Below, piece after piece: positions 22,506-35,909 of a stretch of DNA of 64,000 nucleotides. The translations under genes were made by a program, and so were the position numbers. Each line of letters opens with the position of its first letter. The stretch's first letter is position 1. The DNA is from Macrotrachela quadricornifera (lineage: Eukaryota; Rotifera; Eurotatoria; Philodinida; Philodinidae): assembly GCA_022393335.1 (NCBI GenBank), contig JAJEKB010019334.1:16233-80232 (forward strand), read 5' to 3'. A model generated the notes under the pieces. That model searched no databases, was not told the origin of the DNA, and saw nothing but the letters and a program-made list of their open reading frames with translations.

Positions 22506-23745
22506 ATGTTTTGGACAAATCGATCTCTTTGTTCTATTCGATTAATTTCTAATAATTTAATTCGATATCTTCCACGTATTGCTACATCATCAAATGAACA
22601 TTCAACAGTTGAAAAAAAATCTGATTATGCATTAATTAATTCATCTCAACAATCTCAAACAATAGTATTTAATGATTATAATATAGTAAAATCATCTTCA
22701 ACAAAAATTCTTTCAAAACCAATTCCAAAATCAATACCAAAATTAATTGATATACAAACAGGTTTAAATCATTTTTTAAATGAATGTGATGAACAAATGT
22801 TATTAATAACAATTGAAAATAAATATAAATTATTTGATAGTAATAATGTAGCAACATTTATTCAACGTCTCCATCAATTAAATATAAAACGTGATTCAGA
22901 TGAAAAACATCATCGACGACTTTATGATTTTGTTGATTATTTTAGTAAGAAAATTAATTTCATTTTCTTTTTTATTCGGATTTACGAAAGATGCGTACGA
23001 AGTGAGAAATCCTATTTCTAGAAGCCTAGAGCCTCCCGTATGATCAGAAGATTTCGAAACTTCCACATTCACAAATTGTTAATTTATTAAATAAATCTGA
23101 TAATGATCGAATACGAAATTTTATATACTAAGAATTTACAAAAACATTTAGTCTTTTATTCTTTTAGTATTAAAACATGGTCAACAATTAGATTTTGATC
23201 ATGTTTTAACAATTTTTTTTCAATTAACATCATTAAATGGAAATATTAATCTTAATTCACATTCTGGTAATTATGCACTTAAAGCATTAATACAATTATT
23301 AAAACATAATGTTAATAAATATCATTTACAAGATATTGGTCGTATATTAATATCAATTGAAAAAAATCTTGATTGTCAATTAAATAAAGATGAACGAATT
23401 CAACCATTATTTAATGCACTTTTATTATTAACAAAATTTCGTCAAAATGAACTTGATCATTTAAATGCTCAATCATTAGCTGAATTAGCATATGTTTTTG
23501 CCAATGAACTTGATCATATTTATTTTACAAATATATTAAATGAATATATTCATGATGAATTTTATCATGATAAATATTCAACAATGTTAATATTTCGTGC
23601 ATTATATCGTCGAGGTTATAAACATAATCGAACATTAGATATTTGTCTTCATTATGTAAATGAAAACAAAGAAATATTTCTTAAAGAAATGGATGAAATT
23701 AAAGAATATTTAAAAAAACTTGATTATCATATAACAGATGAATAA
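22506..23745 (+). CDS. Probable mitochondrial helical-repeat protein, family uncertain
   Basis: Two exons (22506-22944 and 23168-23745) encode 338 residues. The N-terminus (MFWTNRSLCSIRLISNNLIR) is basic, amphipathic and acid-free, as in mitochondrial presequences. The rest is alpha-helical with Leu-rich repeats of about 35-40 residues (ALKALIQLLKHNVNKYHLQD, then LFNALLLLTKFRQNELDHLN, then AQSLAELAYVFANELDHIYF). This resembles the FAST/FASTKD-type helical arrays of mitochondrial RNA-binding proteins, but I see no C-terminal RAP domain, so that link is tentative. Intron 1 is 223 bp. ORF continuity and codon use strongly support a real gene. Confidence 0.78.
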
Positions 23746-24242
23746 ATCTTTATTGTTTTCTTTTTAGATATATTAATCTATACAAGTTTTTTTTCTAGAA
23801 AATTGAATATTTATGTCATAATCTATTCTTTCATATTATCAAACTATGAATTTATTTCATGTAACTTTATAACATATATAAAAGTATCAAAATAATAGAA
23901 TCAATTAATGATAAAGTCATATATATATATATAATATAACATAGATAATAAGAAAAGATAAGCTTTAGGTTATAGAAGTACAAATAAAATAAATGAATAA
24001 TCTTTATCACTTTTCAATGGAATGGTTCTTATGACATTTTAAGTACTATATTGTCTTTATTGATTTTTAAAATAATAATTTAGAAATTATTTTTTCAAGA
24101 GCGAAACCAAATTTATTTATTAACAAAAAGAAAAAAGAAAAAGAAGTATCTATTCTTTATATTATACAAACAATTATTTGTATCTATTGAATATTTCATA
24201 ATAGAGTACAACAATAATAACAAACAAAAAGAAAAAGAAATT
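23746..24242. other. Intergenic region between convergent genes
   Basis: Contains 3' ends of the mitochondrial-type gene (+) and OSGIN (-). Several AATAAA-like words are present. Nothing else was recognised. Confidence 0.5.
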
Positions 24243-26104
24243 TTATACAACAATTCTAGTTCTTGATGTAGTAGTAAATGGTATTTTATTACATGATAAT
24301 GTTTGTCGATGTTTTTTAAATAAACTTGCTGCACATGCAAAAGCACCACCTTGTAAAAATCGAACAAGTTTATCTCCAGCTAATGCACCTAATGCATATA
24401 TATTGTCATAATCAATACATTCATATGTATATGAATTAATATTAAGACCATTATTTTTTTTCGTGGTTAACGATTCAAAAAAAGGAATTTTTATGTCAGC
24501 ACCAGTTAATCTTGCAACATATGATATATCATATTCAGTAATACTTTGTGTTCGAAGATTACGTATATGTACTGTACCATCTTCAGTTATTGAAATAACT
24601 TCACTTTGTGGATAACATTTATAGAACCATTCAGATGACTAAAATAAATTTAAAAAAAAAAACAAAACAATAAAATAATTTTCTAAATCTTTTTTTTATT
24701 TACTGTAGTTGTTAAAGATTGTTTAATTAATTCTTTAATACGTTCATATTCAGGATAGATTGTAGTTGATAATTGATTAAATATAAGTTCATGATCATCG
24801 ATTGCACGACGAAAAACATGTAAAACAGGTATAGAATATTGTTGACATAAAATAAGTACATCAATAGCTGTTAAACCACATCCAATAATAAGTAATGGTT
24901 TACTAATATTTGTTAATTGTTTTTTATTTATAATTATTTCTTCAATATCATATAAATTTGTATAAGTAAATGATTGACTTGCTTGTTCACCAATAATACC
25001 TAATTTTCTTGTTTCTTCTCGTGGAATACCTGTTGCTAAAACAACATATTTTGAATGTATAATAAATGATTTATTATTTTGTTTATTATAACCCCGTATT
25101 TCCCATAATGATTCTGGTATACGAATTTCTTCATTTAAATCATCATAAAATGGTCCATCAATACAAACACGTTGAATAGATATAACTTCACAATTATTAC
25201 GAAAATAATTTATTAAATGATTTCGTTTTACATAATGAATATAATATGAACGTATTTCGTCATAAGTTGCTCGTAATGATGAATGATTATTTATTATTTG
25301 TATTTGATCATTATTTGTCGATAAATGTGATCGATATTTTCGATATTGTTGTCGAAATGTCATCATTGAATAATTAGGTAATTCCATCCAATCTGCCATA
25401 CTTAATGTTTGTAATTGTTTCGATGTTAATTTATTCCAAATTCCACCTATTCCATCACGTCCAATACATATATGATCAATACTTAATGATGGATCATATC
25501 TCCATTTTATTTTTGATTGTAAATGTGCACCAAGATCAGCATCAGGATGAATTAAATTATCAATAAGTAAAGAAACAGGATTTTGTGAACGACCTTCAAG
25601 ACCATCAGATAAAAATTGTAAATCCTAAAATAATTATAAAAAAAAAAACATAATCGAAAGAAATGCAAAAAAAAAGTATTGATGCAAAAATATCTTTCAA
25701 GGGTATTTATACAGTACACAAGGTACATACATATTAAAAACAAAATTATTGATTTATTTATTTATTTTTTCTTCTAAAGAAAACTTTCAAATTTTATTGT
25801 CGTCAAAACTCAAATATAAATATATAAAATCTGACCTGTTCAAGAAGTGAACTATCCTTAACATATTGTTCTAATTTAATATTAAGATAATCATTTGATA
25901 CAGGACAACCATTCCAATAAGGTATATGACCAGAAAGAAGATATGAAAGTGTTATAGCAGATGGTCCATTTCCTATAAGAATATTGAATTCTTTCTATAT
26001 ATTTTTTATCTAGTATTATCATTTAAAAGATACACACCAATAATAACAACTTCTTTTCGTTCACAATCATTAAGACAATATTTATCAATTGTATTGACAT
26101 TCAT
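24243..26104 (-). CDS. OSGIN-family flavin-dependent monooxygenase-like protein
   Basis: Four minus-strand exons (26038-26104, 25836-25972, 24704-25624, 24243-24638) give 506 residues. The N-terminal FAD-binding motif is VVIIGNGPSAITLSYLLSGH at about residues 19-38, typical of OSGIN1/2 (oxidative stress induced growth inhibitors). The central NAD(P)-type motif is LLIIGCGLTAIDVLILCQQY, preceded by the ATG motif VVLATGIP. GADI and the C-terminal DYDNIYALGALAGDKLVRFL complete the flavoprotein fold. Mammalian OSGINs are stress- and p53/NRF2-linked; close relatives are FMO-like oxidases. Catalysis here is inferred from the fold only. Length is close to the family norm (about 500). The start codon context is simple, with no closer upstream in-frame ATG. 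Confidence 0.9.
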
Positions 26105-27442
26105 TAGTTACAGATGTCTACTTTTTTTTATTAGTAAAGTATAAATATATGGATTTTGTTTTGTAAAGAACCGACGTAGTACCAAACTATATATATAAAG
26201 GAGTACGTTTTGTTGTTTGTCAAGTATATATATATATCCCCATCCTGTTACTCTTCCTCCGCTCTTTTCTCGTTCTTTATTTTGTACTAGCATTTGATAG
26301 GAAGTCGATCCTTTTTTTTTTGTGCTTGTTCTACAGTAGAAGAAGAAAAAAGGTTACAATCTTGTTTTTGCCTCTATAAACAACAAAACAATTGCAAAGT
26401 TCAATCAATATTTATCAATCACAAATAAAAACAAAACAAAAATAGAAAGTGTTATACTATTTCTTATATAAATACATAGAGACTACGTAGGTGATTGATT
26501 GATTCATTATAAGTCAAGGAAATAAAAAATAAATATTTTTTTTTTCTCTATTATTTGATGCATGATTAATAAGTTTTCGTTTAAAGTTATAAATGAAAAA
26601 TTAAAATCGATTTTGACGAGTTTATTAGTACATTTTCTTGCATCTAGAATGATGATGATGTGAATATTGATTGACTGCTTCTGTTTATTGTCCAAAAACA
26701 AATATATGAGAAAAAGTACCAGATATACGCAATTGCATTTGAGACGCAATATGTTATATACTATTCTCGTTTAGTTGATGGCAATAGAAAAACAATTATC
26801 GATAAATGATTTATCTATACAATCAATATTTCATTGCATTCATAAACTATTTTCTCTTCAAAATAATACTTCTCATAAATTTGCTTAGTTTTCTATTGAC
26901 ATAGAATTCATATAAGCCGTAAATTCTACAATAAGAATTAGTAAAAACATAATCTATATTACACTCTTTGTAAGATAAATTGCAGATTTTTGATGACGTT
27001 TACAAAGGAGCAATAAATACTATTTACACATGTGTTGATGTTATTTTTGATATTGTATATAACACATTCAAAAAACAACTTTTTTTTTTTCGTCTTAACT
27101 AATCTTATCCTGTTGTTATTTATCCAAAACAAATTAATTTCTTATCTTAATACAATCACACCTACATAAATAAATACTTTGCAAATGTTCATATCTTTTA
27201 TTCGATTGACTTTCAAAAAAAAAAAAAAAAAAAACAATCAGGAAAAACTTTAATAATTTTTCAAATGTGCAAAAAAAAACTGAAGGAAAAGGAAGAAAAT
27301 GTATTATTTACAATCCTAAGCACAAATTTGAATAGATAATTAGAAGTGCAAATAGAAAAAGAATAAAGTAGAAATACTGTTGTCATTTCAATCATCACAA
27401 ATCTGGACACATAAAGAAATAAAAAGGAGAAAGATGTTCTTT
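26105..27442. other. Intergenic region upstream of OSGIN
   Basis: Probable OSGIN promoter side and TBCEL 3' region, with TATATATA runs near 26190-26240 and a poly-A tract of 18 at about 27217. No gene was recognised. Confidence 0.5.
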
Positions 27443-30139
27443 TCACTTTGTTTTTATATTATTACAAGCAGTAGAAACAGCAGCTAATAAATCATCATCA
27501 TTATTATGATCATCATCATTCTTTTTAATCGGAGTATTATTATCTATGGACGGATAGAGATGATCTATATTAATTATTGTTTGATTATTATTGTTTGAAT
27601 CTTTTTCATGAGATATTTTTTGTAAAGAATCAAATGAAAATGGTGAATTTTCAACCGGAGGAACGATTTTATCATCATCAGATGATATTGATGAATTAAC
27701 TGGATTGTTATCAGTAGATTTTTTACGACAACGAGTATTATCAGCTAATATAAAAAAAAAATAAAATGAATATAGAATTCGGAATATTTGTTTTTTACAC
27801 CTGTTCGAGTTGAATGTTGTGGTTTTGGTACATCGGGTTTAATGTCAACATGAAATTGATCTCCATCATGAATATTATATCTAAATAATCAATAGAAAAA
27901 ACAAAATATAAATCATTGATTCACAAAACTATTCATTTGTAAATTAAAATAATAATAAGTTCGATTAAATTTAATCTTCTCAAATTCCAAAGATAAGATT
28001 TATTAGAAAAGGTTATAATAAAATATTTAACATTTAATTGATTAATAAGTAATGGATAGTTTGAAATTTTTATCATGAAACATACTACTAGAATCACATA
28101 ACTTCTAAGATAAAGATTTAAACTATTATGAAATCAAATATTCTATTTTGTGTTTTTCGAAAGTTATTCTGCCTTAGTAACAAAATGATAAAATTTTACT
28201 TTTGAGAAAAAAAAGAAGACCTTATTAATACATACGTATGTAATACTCTTTGTGGATATTTAAGTTCCTCAGGTCCACCTACTCCCATATTAAAAGCAAA
28301 ATCATCAACATGAAAAAGTCGTAAACGTGTTAATGGTATATGAAATAATTCATGAAGATATTTTTTAAATTGTTGAACAGTTTGTCGAACATCAATTTCT
28401 TTTTCACGTGTTATTTGATTATGAACAAGACGAACATGTACTAAATAAGGTGCTCGAATTTTAATATCAACTAATGGTTTAAGATTTCCATGTTTTTCAG
28501 TTAATTCAAAATATCTAAAGAAAATAATTTTTTTTTAATATATAAAAATATTATTTTAATAATTTACCTTTGTGGTTTATCATCACGTTGTGAATAATAT
28601 CGAATAAATCTTCGTTCACTTGTTTCTCTTTCATTTGCTGTTATATCACTTCCATTTAATTTTGTTAAATTTTTCATATAACCAACTAATAAAAAAAATC
28701 GTTCATCTTTATGATAAGGCTAAAACAAAAAAAGATTTCTTTTTTTTTTTAATTTTTAATTTTTAAATCAAAACAAACTTTAAGAAGTGGTGTTAAATGA
28801 ATTCTTAATGCATGTAAACGAGGTAATTTAGTTAATGCAACAATATCATCCCATTCAGATACTTGAACTTGATCAACACTAAGTGCATATAAATATGGTA
28901 AATATATATTAACATCTTCATCCGAACGAAAACTTTTTAATGGATTATCACTAGCTATTAAAGTTTCTAAATGTGAAAATAAATGACCAAGATAACATAT
29001 TGATTTCCACTCGGTTATATTATTATTAGTTATATAAACACGTTTGAGATTTTTATGTTGAAATTTATAATCAGGTAATATTGTTGTATAACCATTTGAA
29101 CATAATTGAAGTTCTTCCAAACTAAAAAAATTAATATTTTATAAGGTCCTGTCTTCAATAGCTTATTTGGCAAACCATATTTCTCTGTCGGAGCTCATTC
29201 ATTATGAATAAACAATATTCTTTCGAAAAGATCTAAAGACGGACTACTTTTCTATGCATTTATCGACCTTTTTTTTTAAAGAGATGAGAGTCTTAATTAA
29301 GAAATGTTTATAAACTAAATTTCCAGGTGTTACATAAAACTTGATTTTTGATTGATTGTATATTAAGTATTAAATCTCTTTAGAATGTTTTTTTACTAAC
29401 AAATAGTGCAAATTACTATGACTCAACGATAATTTTAAATGACTCAGTTTGAATCATATACTATAATATGATTCATAGTTATAGTCACAATAAAATTTAT
29501 CGTTCTTCAAATAAAAAAAAAAATATTTTTATTGCATTGAATCATCATCAAGATCAATTACTAACTTTGGCGTTTTTTTAAGTAATTCAACAATCATTTC
29601 AAGACTAATAGAACTTCCATTAAGACATAAAGTATTGAGATTAGGCCATTGTAATTCGATCGGTAATATATGAAGATCAGTAGGAAATGGATTGAAACTT
29701 AAATTGATTGTTTTAACATGAGGTAATGATGAAAGAAGAAGTGATATCTAAATATAAATAAATGATGATATCGAAAAACTAAAATAAATAAATAAACATA
29801 CTTCATGCCAATCAGAAAATGCATTTGATGATATATCAACAAGTTCAACATGTAAGCATGATGTTGTTACAGCATCAGGATCACCTACATGAGATATATG
29901 TTGATCAGTTAAAACAACAGTTGATGCATTAAGAATAAGACCCGATTCTAAAGAAATTTTATATATTAAAATAATTAAATTATCATTTATTTTTATATAC
30001 CTGTTTGTTTTGGTGATGATCCAACAAAAAAGACGATCTCACAATCATTTTTAAGATCATCAAATGTTGAATCAAAATCACAATAACGTTCGTAAAGAGC
30101 ATCCGAAAATGATCGACCAAATACTTCAGTAGCAGCCAT
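27443..30139 (-). CDS. TBCEL: Tubulin-specific chaperone cofactor E-like protein (LRR + UBL)
   Basis: Eight minus-strand exons (30001-30139, 29802-29947, 29566-29747, 28779-29121, 28568-28719, 28236-28514, 27801-27880, 27443-27744) give 540 residues. Leucine-rich repeats span about residues 55-270 (LPHVKTINLSFNPFPTDLHI, LNTLCLNGSSISLEMIVELL, NLKRVYITNNNITEW). The segment LNGSDITANERETSERRFIR is a close match to the TBCEL/TBCE linker, and a ubiquitin-like domain follows (IDVRQTVQQFKKYLHELFHI to YNIHDGDQFHVDIKP). There is no CAP-Gly domain, which separates it from TBCE. TBCEL destabilises tubulin heterodimers. After the UBL, where vertebrate TBCEL ends, this protein has an extra Asp/Asn-rich tail of about 115 residues. 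Two introns are long (355 and 444 bp). Confidence 0.9.
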
Positions 30140-31724
30140 ATCAATCTATAATAAGCAATAGTCTTTTAGCTTGTTATGCTGTCGATGTCTCTGTCCTTGT
30201 TGTTCTCACTTATACACACTCGTTCTATTATCCGCTTTCCAATAACAGAGTAAAAAAAGAAAAAAATAAAGACAAGGCCACTTTTTTTTCTCGTTCTTCA
30301 TTCGCATACATCAATCATGAAGTATGCTATGACGAAGAACATTGTCAGCTGACTTACTCCTCGTGTTAAGAATTGCGACCGCAAATATATTGTTGAAGAT
30401 TTAGCACGAGTGTTGTCATGAGAGTTAATTATTACTTATGACAATGAAATAGAGAACAGAAAACGAAAGAAATAGATAAGAAATGGACTTAAGTCACATA
30501 TATATACATTGTGAGATTAAATAAAAAATTCATCATGAAAGGTAGAGAAAAAGAGAAAATTTAGTGTATGACTCAATTTAACATATCATCACTTCTATAT
30601 GCATTAGCTTTTCAGCAAGCTTACCATCACACCGGCTGACCGTTCTTTTCTTTTTTTTCTTTTTCTTTCATTTTTCTGTCACTCACTCACTTACTTAGAT
30701 GATCGACCAACTGAATAAGTTGTGCAATCCCATTTTTTTTTCTCTTCTTATCCTCAACATGCAAACATACATGCACAATGTGTCATGCTTTCTTCTTTGC
30801 TACATATTCATTCCTATCGGCAAATAAGTAATTAATCCGTTGATAGAATCATGGACATAAGAAAAATAGCAGTTATTACGTCGAAGATATCTCTTTTGTA
30901 TAAAAAATCTGTTATTCACACTATACTATTAGATATATCAATCTACAAATATTAGATTTGATAAATAATCAAAAAAAAATTATCGATAGTATATTAAGTA
31001 CGTCTATCTTTGATTAATATGATCGTTTAATATAATATCATTGTCAAGAACAAATCAAATGAAATATTTCTCAATGTATTCACTTCTAATTACCTAATCA
31101 AAGATTTCAAATTTGATTTAACGAAAAAGAACAACTTACTAATTTAGTTGAATAATTTATCATCAATGAATATAAGAAGATTTTCTATAAAAATAAAAAT
31201 TTTTTCATTCATTCTGGCATGAGATATATCATAAATTTTTTGTATAATATCAAATATTAATGACTATACTGTCTACAGTTGACATTTTAATACGAGACTA
31301 TCGTATTATATAAAATTTAACTAATTATATATGCACACGATATATTGACATTTTATCAAAAGATCTATAATTAAACTAATTAATATACATAATTTTATTT
31401 TAATAATGTATTTGAATTATTCTCAATAATAAAACAAAAAGAATCAAATAATAATATGTAGTCCGATAGTTGTCAAATCTAAAAACGAAATCTTTTCTTT
31501 TGTTTTTATTGGTTAAAATATAAATCAAAATCTTTTTTATTTTATTTTATTTTTATTATAAAAAAATTCTCTTCATTTTTATCATATGATTTATCTAAAC
31601 TAATTCAAAAAGATTACGGAGATCAGTAAACATCTATCATGGTAGAGAATTCAACCAATCAGATAGATATTTATGAACAAAATGTATTTTATATATGTCA
31701 TTTTAGTTTTAGGTAATAATAAAG
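30140..31724. promoter_or_regulatory. Divergent intergenic region between TBCEL and the isochorismatase-like gene
   Basis: About 1.6 kb separates two head-to-head start codons, so both promoters should lie here. Poly-T tracts and short AT runs dominate. Two acceptor-like TTTTAG sites (AG at 31705-31706 and 31711-31712) lie 12-20 bp before the plus-strand ATG and may accept a 5'UTR intron or a spliced leader. No coding sequence was recognised. Confidence 0.4.
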
Positions 31725-32494
31725 ATGGCTCAACGTGTAACACCTCTTTTAAAAGAAAATTCTATACTTTTATTATGTGATATGCAAGAAAAATTCCGTC
31801 CAACAATAAAATATTTTCCACAAATTCTTGAAACATCAAATAAATTATTACAAGCTTGTAAAATTCTTGATATTCCATATGTAGTTACTGAACAATATCC
31901 AAAAGGTAATAATTTTTAAAAAAATGAAGAAATTTTAAAGTTTGTTTTTAATAGGTCTTGGTCGAACAGTATCTGAATTAGATATTGGTGATGTAAAACC
32001 ATTTGAAAAAACACTCTTTTCAATGTGTACACCTGATGTCATATCCCATATAAAAGTACAAATTAAAGGTAAATATTTATTTTATTACCAAATTACCAGT
32101 CTTATGTGTTTTTTTTTATTATATAGATTTTAAAACTGCTATTATCTGTGGTATTGAAGCTCATGCTTGTGTATTACAAACAGCAATTGACCTTTTATCA
32201 CAAGGTTATAATGTATATATCGTTGTCGATGCTGTTTCATCAAGATCATTGACTGATAGGTATTTATTTATATTTAATTTTTTTTATGTTATTATCATAT
32301 AATAATTTAGAATGTATGCATTTGATCATATGCGTCAAGCTGGTGCTTTCCTAACAACATTTGAATCAATTATTCTTCAATTGACAAAAGATGCTAGTCA
32401 TCCTAAATTTAAACAAATTCAGCAATTAATTAAAACATCTGCAGCTGATACAGGTCTTCTTGCATTACATAATATTCCAAATTCATCTTTATGA
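31725..32494 (+). CDS. Isochorismatase-family hydrolase (ISOC1/2-like)
   Basis: Four exons (31725-31905, 31955-32068, 32127-32259, 32311-32494) give 203 residues, the usual ISOC size. The catalytic triad is visible: Asp19 in LLLCDMQEKF, Lys79 in FEKTLFSM and Cys113 in GIEAHACVLQT. It follows the cis-peptide and nucleophile pattern of cysteine-hydrolase (isochorismatase-like) enzymes. VVTEQYPKGLG matches animal ISOC1/2. The substrate of animal ISOC proteins is not settled; some act in mitochondria, but no targeting sequence is evident here. All four exons are in phase and the gene looks intact. Confidence 0.93.
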
Positions 32495-33407
32495 ACAAAA
32501 AAGTTTTTTTTTATATCAAATGATGATAGTTAAACTTTAATTTTTTTTAAAAAAGATAATTGATATTATAACAGATTCGATAAATAAGTCAATATTTTTC
32601 AAAGATTAAAATGATAGTAATGTGATTTGTATTGTATATCGAAAAAGATATCAGTTTGTTTAGTTAATATATAGAGAAACACTCGTGTTACACTTGATTT
32701 GATGATTAATGGCAAATATTCATTGCAGGAAAGCCATAATTTTCCTGCTTATATATTGTCAACATTGTTCGTAAAATGCACTTACAAGAGAAGCACTTAT
32801 TATGAGAGTAAAAAAGATGGAATATATTCAAGACTCACCTCAGAAAATTATTTTCTCCATTGTCAATTGAAAGAGAGCTCTTTCAAACCATTTAATCATC
32901 CTGAATAACACTACTGTGTCTTTACAATATTTCAAAGGCTTTTTATATTTTAACTTTGTTAATTTGGTGATGAAAGTTTTAAATTGACTTGAATATGTCT
33001 CGTTTTTTTTAATGATCAATACAAACACCTCGATCATTAGTGGCATAGGGTAAATATGTGCCATTAACAACTATTTTGAGCTAAAACAAGTAGGACATTG
33101 TACAACTTCTGTTTTTACATTTATTTCGACATCATTTTGTTTTATGATGCATTTTAAATTGAGAGAGAGAGAGAAACTAATTTGAAAATAATTCAAATAA
33201 AAAATGATGAAGTAAAATAAGACATAGAAGTTAAGACAATAAATAGGCTTTGAAAGAAATTCAAATTAATATATTTTTGTGTACTGTTTATATGCGTTTA
33301 GTATATGCGCACAACTATATTACATGTACATTTCAATATTTAAGGAGAAATATTTGTTTGTTTGTGGCACTGTTCTATTAATGCACTTAATCAATACATA
33401 GATATTT
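32495..33407. other. Intergenic region, no gene recognised
   Basis: Contains the 3' region of the hydrolase gene and a short (GA)n run near 33162-33173. Open frames here show no domain. Confidence 0.5.
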
Positions 33408-35909
33408 ATGGTTTATATAATTTTTATCGGTCTATTGTTTTTTCGATATAGTTTTATCGTTGATGGTACTCATTTTCTTGGTGGTACAATTACATGGCGT
33501 CCACTGAATTCGTCTGCCACTGGAACACCCGTAGCTATTGTCATCACACAAACCTATTCGTGGACGTATTCACTGATGAAATGTACAACTTCTATGATTG
33601 CCAATAATCAATATGTCCCAACATATTCAACAATTTCGTCTGCAAAACTCCAATGCATTAGTAACTGTGGTAGTAGTTCAACGGGATATTCCAGTATAAA
33701 TGTTCTTCCTCGGTGTACGGATGCTTCAGAAGTTGTCGGCATTACAGTTGGTCAGCGTTCCGACACAGTTTATCTACAGACAGCAGACGATTTTTCAGTT
33801 GCTTTTCAAGACAACGCCTGGCGTCCATTGGCAACTCATTCTTCTGCTGACTGGTCTGTTGCATCGCGTATCAATGTTAAACCAAGATCGGATAATGGCC
33901 TATACAACAATGCACCAGTAGCTACTGCTATGTCTCCTATCAATATTCCTGTAAATAAACCAACAGTGATCCATGTACCGGTGGGTGATGCCGATGGTGA
34001 CACCATTCGCTGCCGATGGGCCACTAAATCCTATGGAGTTGATGAATGTGCGGACATATGTCCGCCTAGTTCACTCCCTCCGTCAACTATAATTTATCCT
34101 AATTGCACTATTGTCATAACAGGTCCAGTTGTTAACAATTGGTATGCCGTCGCATTAATGGTTTGTTCATGCTCAATTTCGAAAATATTATTTGTTTTTT
34201 CTTTGTTAATTAGGTAGAAGATTTTATTGATGGGTCGAGCACCACTCCACTAAGTTCAATACCTGTTCAATTTCTTGTTCATGTAGTTGCTCCTCCTACA
34301 TGTACTACTCCACCTGAAATCATTGGACAACCAATCGAAGATTCCTGTATATTAGTAAAAGTTGGTCAAACTTTTTCATCTCAATTAATTGCTATAAACA
34401 AGTGTGGATCGAGTGTAACTATTGATGATATTGCAACATTATCTTTTTCTGGTATGGTACAAAGTAACTTAACCAAGATGAATTCCAGTATTTATTATAA
34501 AAATCTTACATGGATTCCAACCATGGCTCAAATCGGTTATCAGGTTATGTGTGCTATGGCCATTGACAGGTTGGTATAAATAGAAAATTCTGATAAGACA
34601 AATTTCTAATGTAACTTTTTCTTCACATTACAGTCAAGAATCCCAATCAGCACAATATTGCTTTAAATTTTATGTATCAACTGAAAATTTATGTTTTTGT
34701 CCTGGTGCATTATGTACTACGACAACAACATCGTAAAAAGAAATTTTTCTTTTCATAGTTAATCGAAGTATATCTTTCTTCAAGAACTACAAGCACAACA
34801 GCATCATCAACAACAAGTTCAACTACATCAACAACGAGCGGAACAACGTCAACAACAAGTTCAACCACATCAACAACAAGCAAAACAACATCAACGACGA
34901 GTTCAACAACATCAACAACAAGTTTAACTACAACAACAACAAGTTCAACTACATCGACAACAAGTACAACAACATCATCAACAAGTTCATCTACAAGCAC
35001 AACAACATCGTCAACAAGTTCAACTACATCAACGACGACTAGTACAACGTACGTATATGTTGTCTCTCAGTAAACTAGTTTTTTTTTTCGAATTTTTGTT
35101 TATCCTCTGCAGTGCCACAACAACTACCTCAGTAATGTAAGTATTTTAAAATATCTTATGTATTTTTCAATAATGATTACTTTTTAATATTCACTACATC
35201 TATATATTCAAGGTAAGTTTTCTTTTTATCATAAATTGATTGTATTAAAATCTGCTCTCTATAGATCGACAAGCGACACAGAAGAATGTCTGTTTTTTTA
35301 TTTGAATAGTATTCAAAATTTGAACAAGATACTTTATTTATTTCAGCCAATCGTAATAAATGGTTATTGATTGGAACTATTATTGGTATTCCATTACTGC
35401 TCGCATTTATCCTATGTTGCTGTTTATGCTGTTACTATTGTTGGTGAGTTTGATATTTTCTTAAAGATGAACACCTGCTATTTCTTTTATGTAGTCCGTG
35501 TGGTATTGGTCGTCTTCAACTTTCTGATTGTCAAGGACCATTTGAATTTTATCACATCGAATCTACCAATCAAACAAAAGATTATCCGTCCAGTACAACA
35601 GTTACACCTTCTGTCATTCAATCAAGACGTCCAAAGAATTATCGTATATATAATATTTTAAATGAAAGCTTCAATAGTTTTAATGATTCGTCATTATTAT
35701 CGAATGACGATAATAGCAAGAAGAATTTATGGTATGACCATGGATATACAATGAAGTCTTTGAAAGATCAATCAATTAATTTTTCAGAAAAAAATCGTAC
35801 TGTAAGAATGAAACCAAAACGAGTAACTATTTCTCCATTTTCATCAAAAATTTCGCCTTCAATATTCACAGACTCAAGCACGACTTTTAATTATTCTCAA
35901 AGAGATTAA
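33408..35909 (+). CDS. Type I membrane glycoprotein with Thr/Ser mucin stalk
   Basis: Eight exons (33408-34160, 34214-34569, 34634-34732, 34785-35048, 35113-35136, 35265-35287, 35347-35443, 35495-35909) give 676 residues. A signal peptide comes first, then an ectodomain opening with THFLGGTITWRPLN, a motif I associate with invertebrate multi-domain surface proteins. The ectodomain continues with Cys-bearing beta segments and a cadherin/Ig-like segment (NKPTVIHVPVGDADGDTIRC). Exon 4 encodes a mucin-like stalk of about 12 copies of a 7-residue Ser/Thr unit. After two tiny exons (24 and 23 bp) comes the membrane helix LIGTIIGIPLLLAFILCCCL with a cysteine-rich exit (CCYYCWCPCG), then a 145-residue cytoplasmic tail rich in Ser and basic residues. 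It is probably a cell-surface adhesion or recognition protein. The ligand is unknown. Confidence 0.85.
34799..35044 (+). repeat. 21-bp coding tandem repeat (mucin stalk)
   Basis: Imperfect repeats of about 21 bp (consensus AGTTCAACTACATCAACAACA) encode a heptad of Ser and Thr. Around 12 units fit. An antisense Val-rich open frame over this stretch is an artefact of the repeat. Confidence 0.85.

Noticed and set aside
34710..35000. Minus-strand Val-rich open frame
   Set aside because: It is the antisense of the 21-bp Ser/Thr repeat; no independent coding signal.
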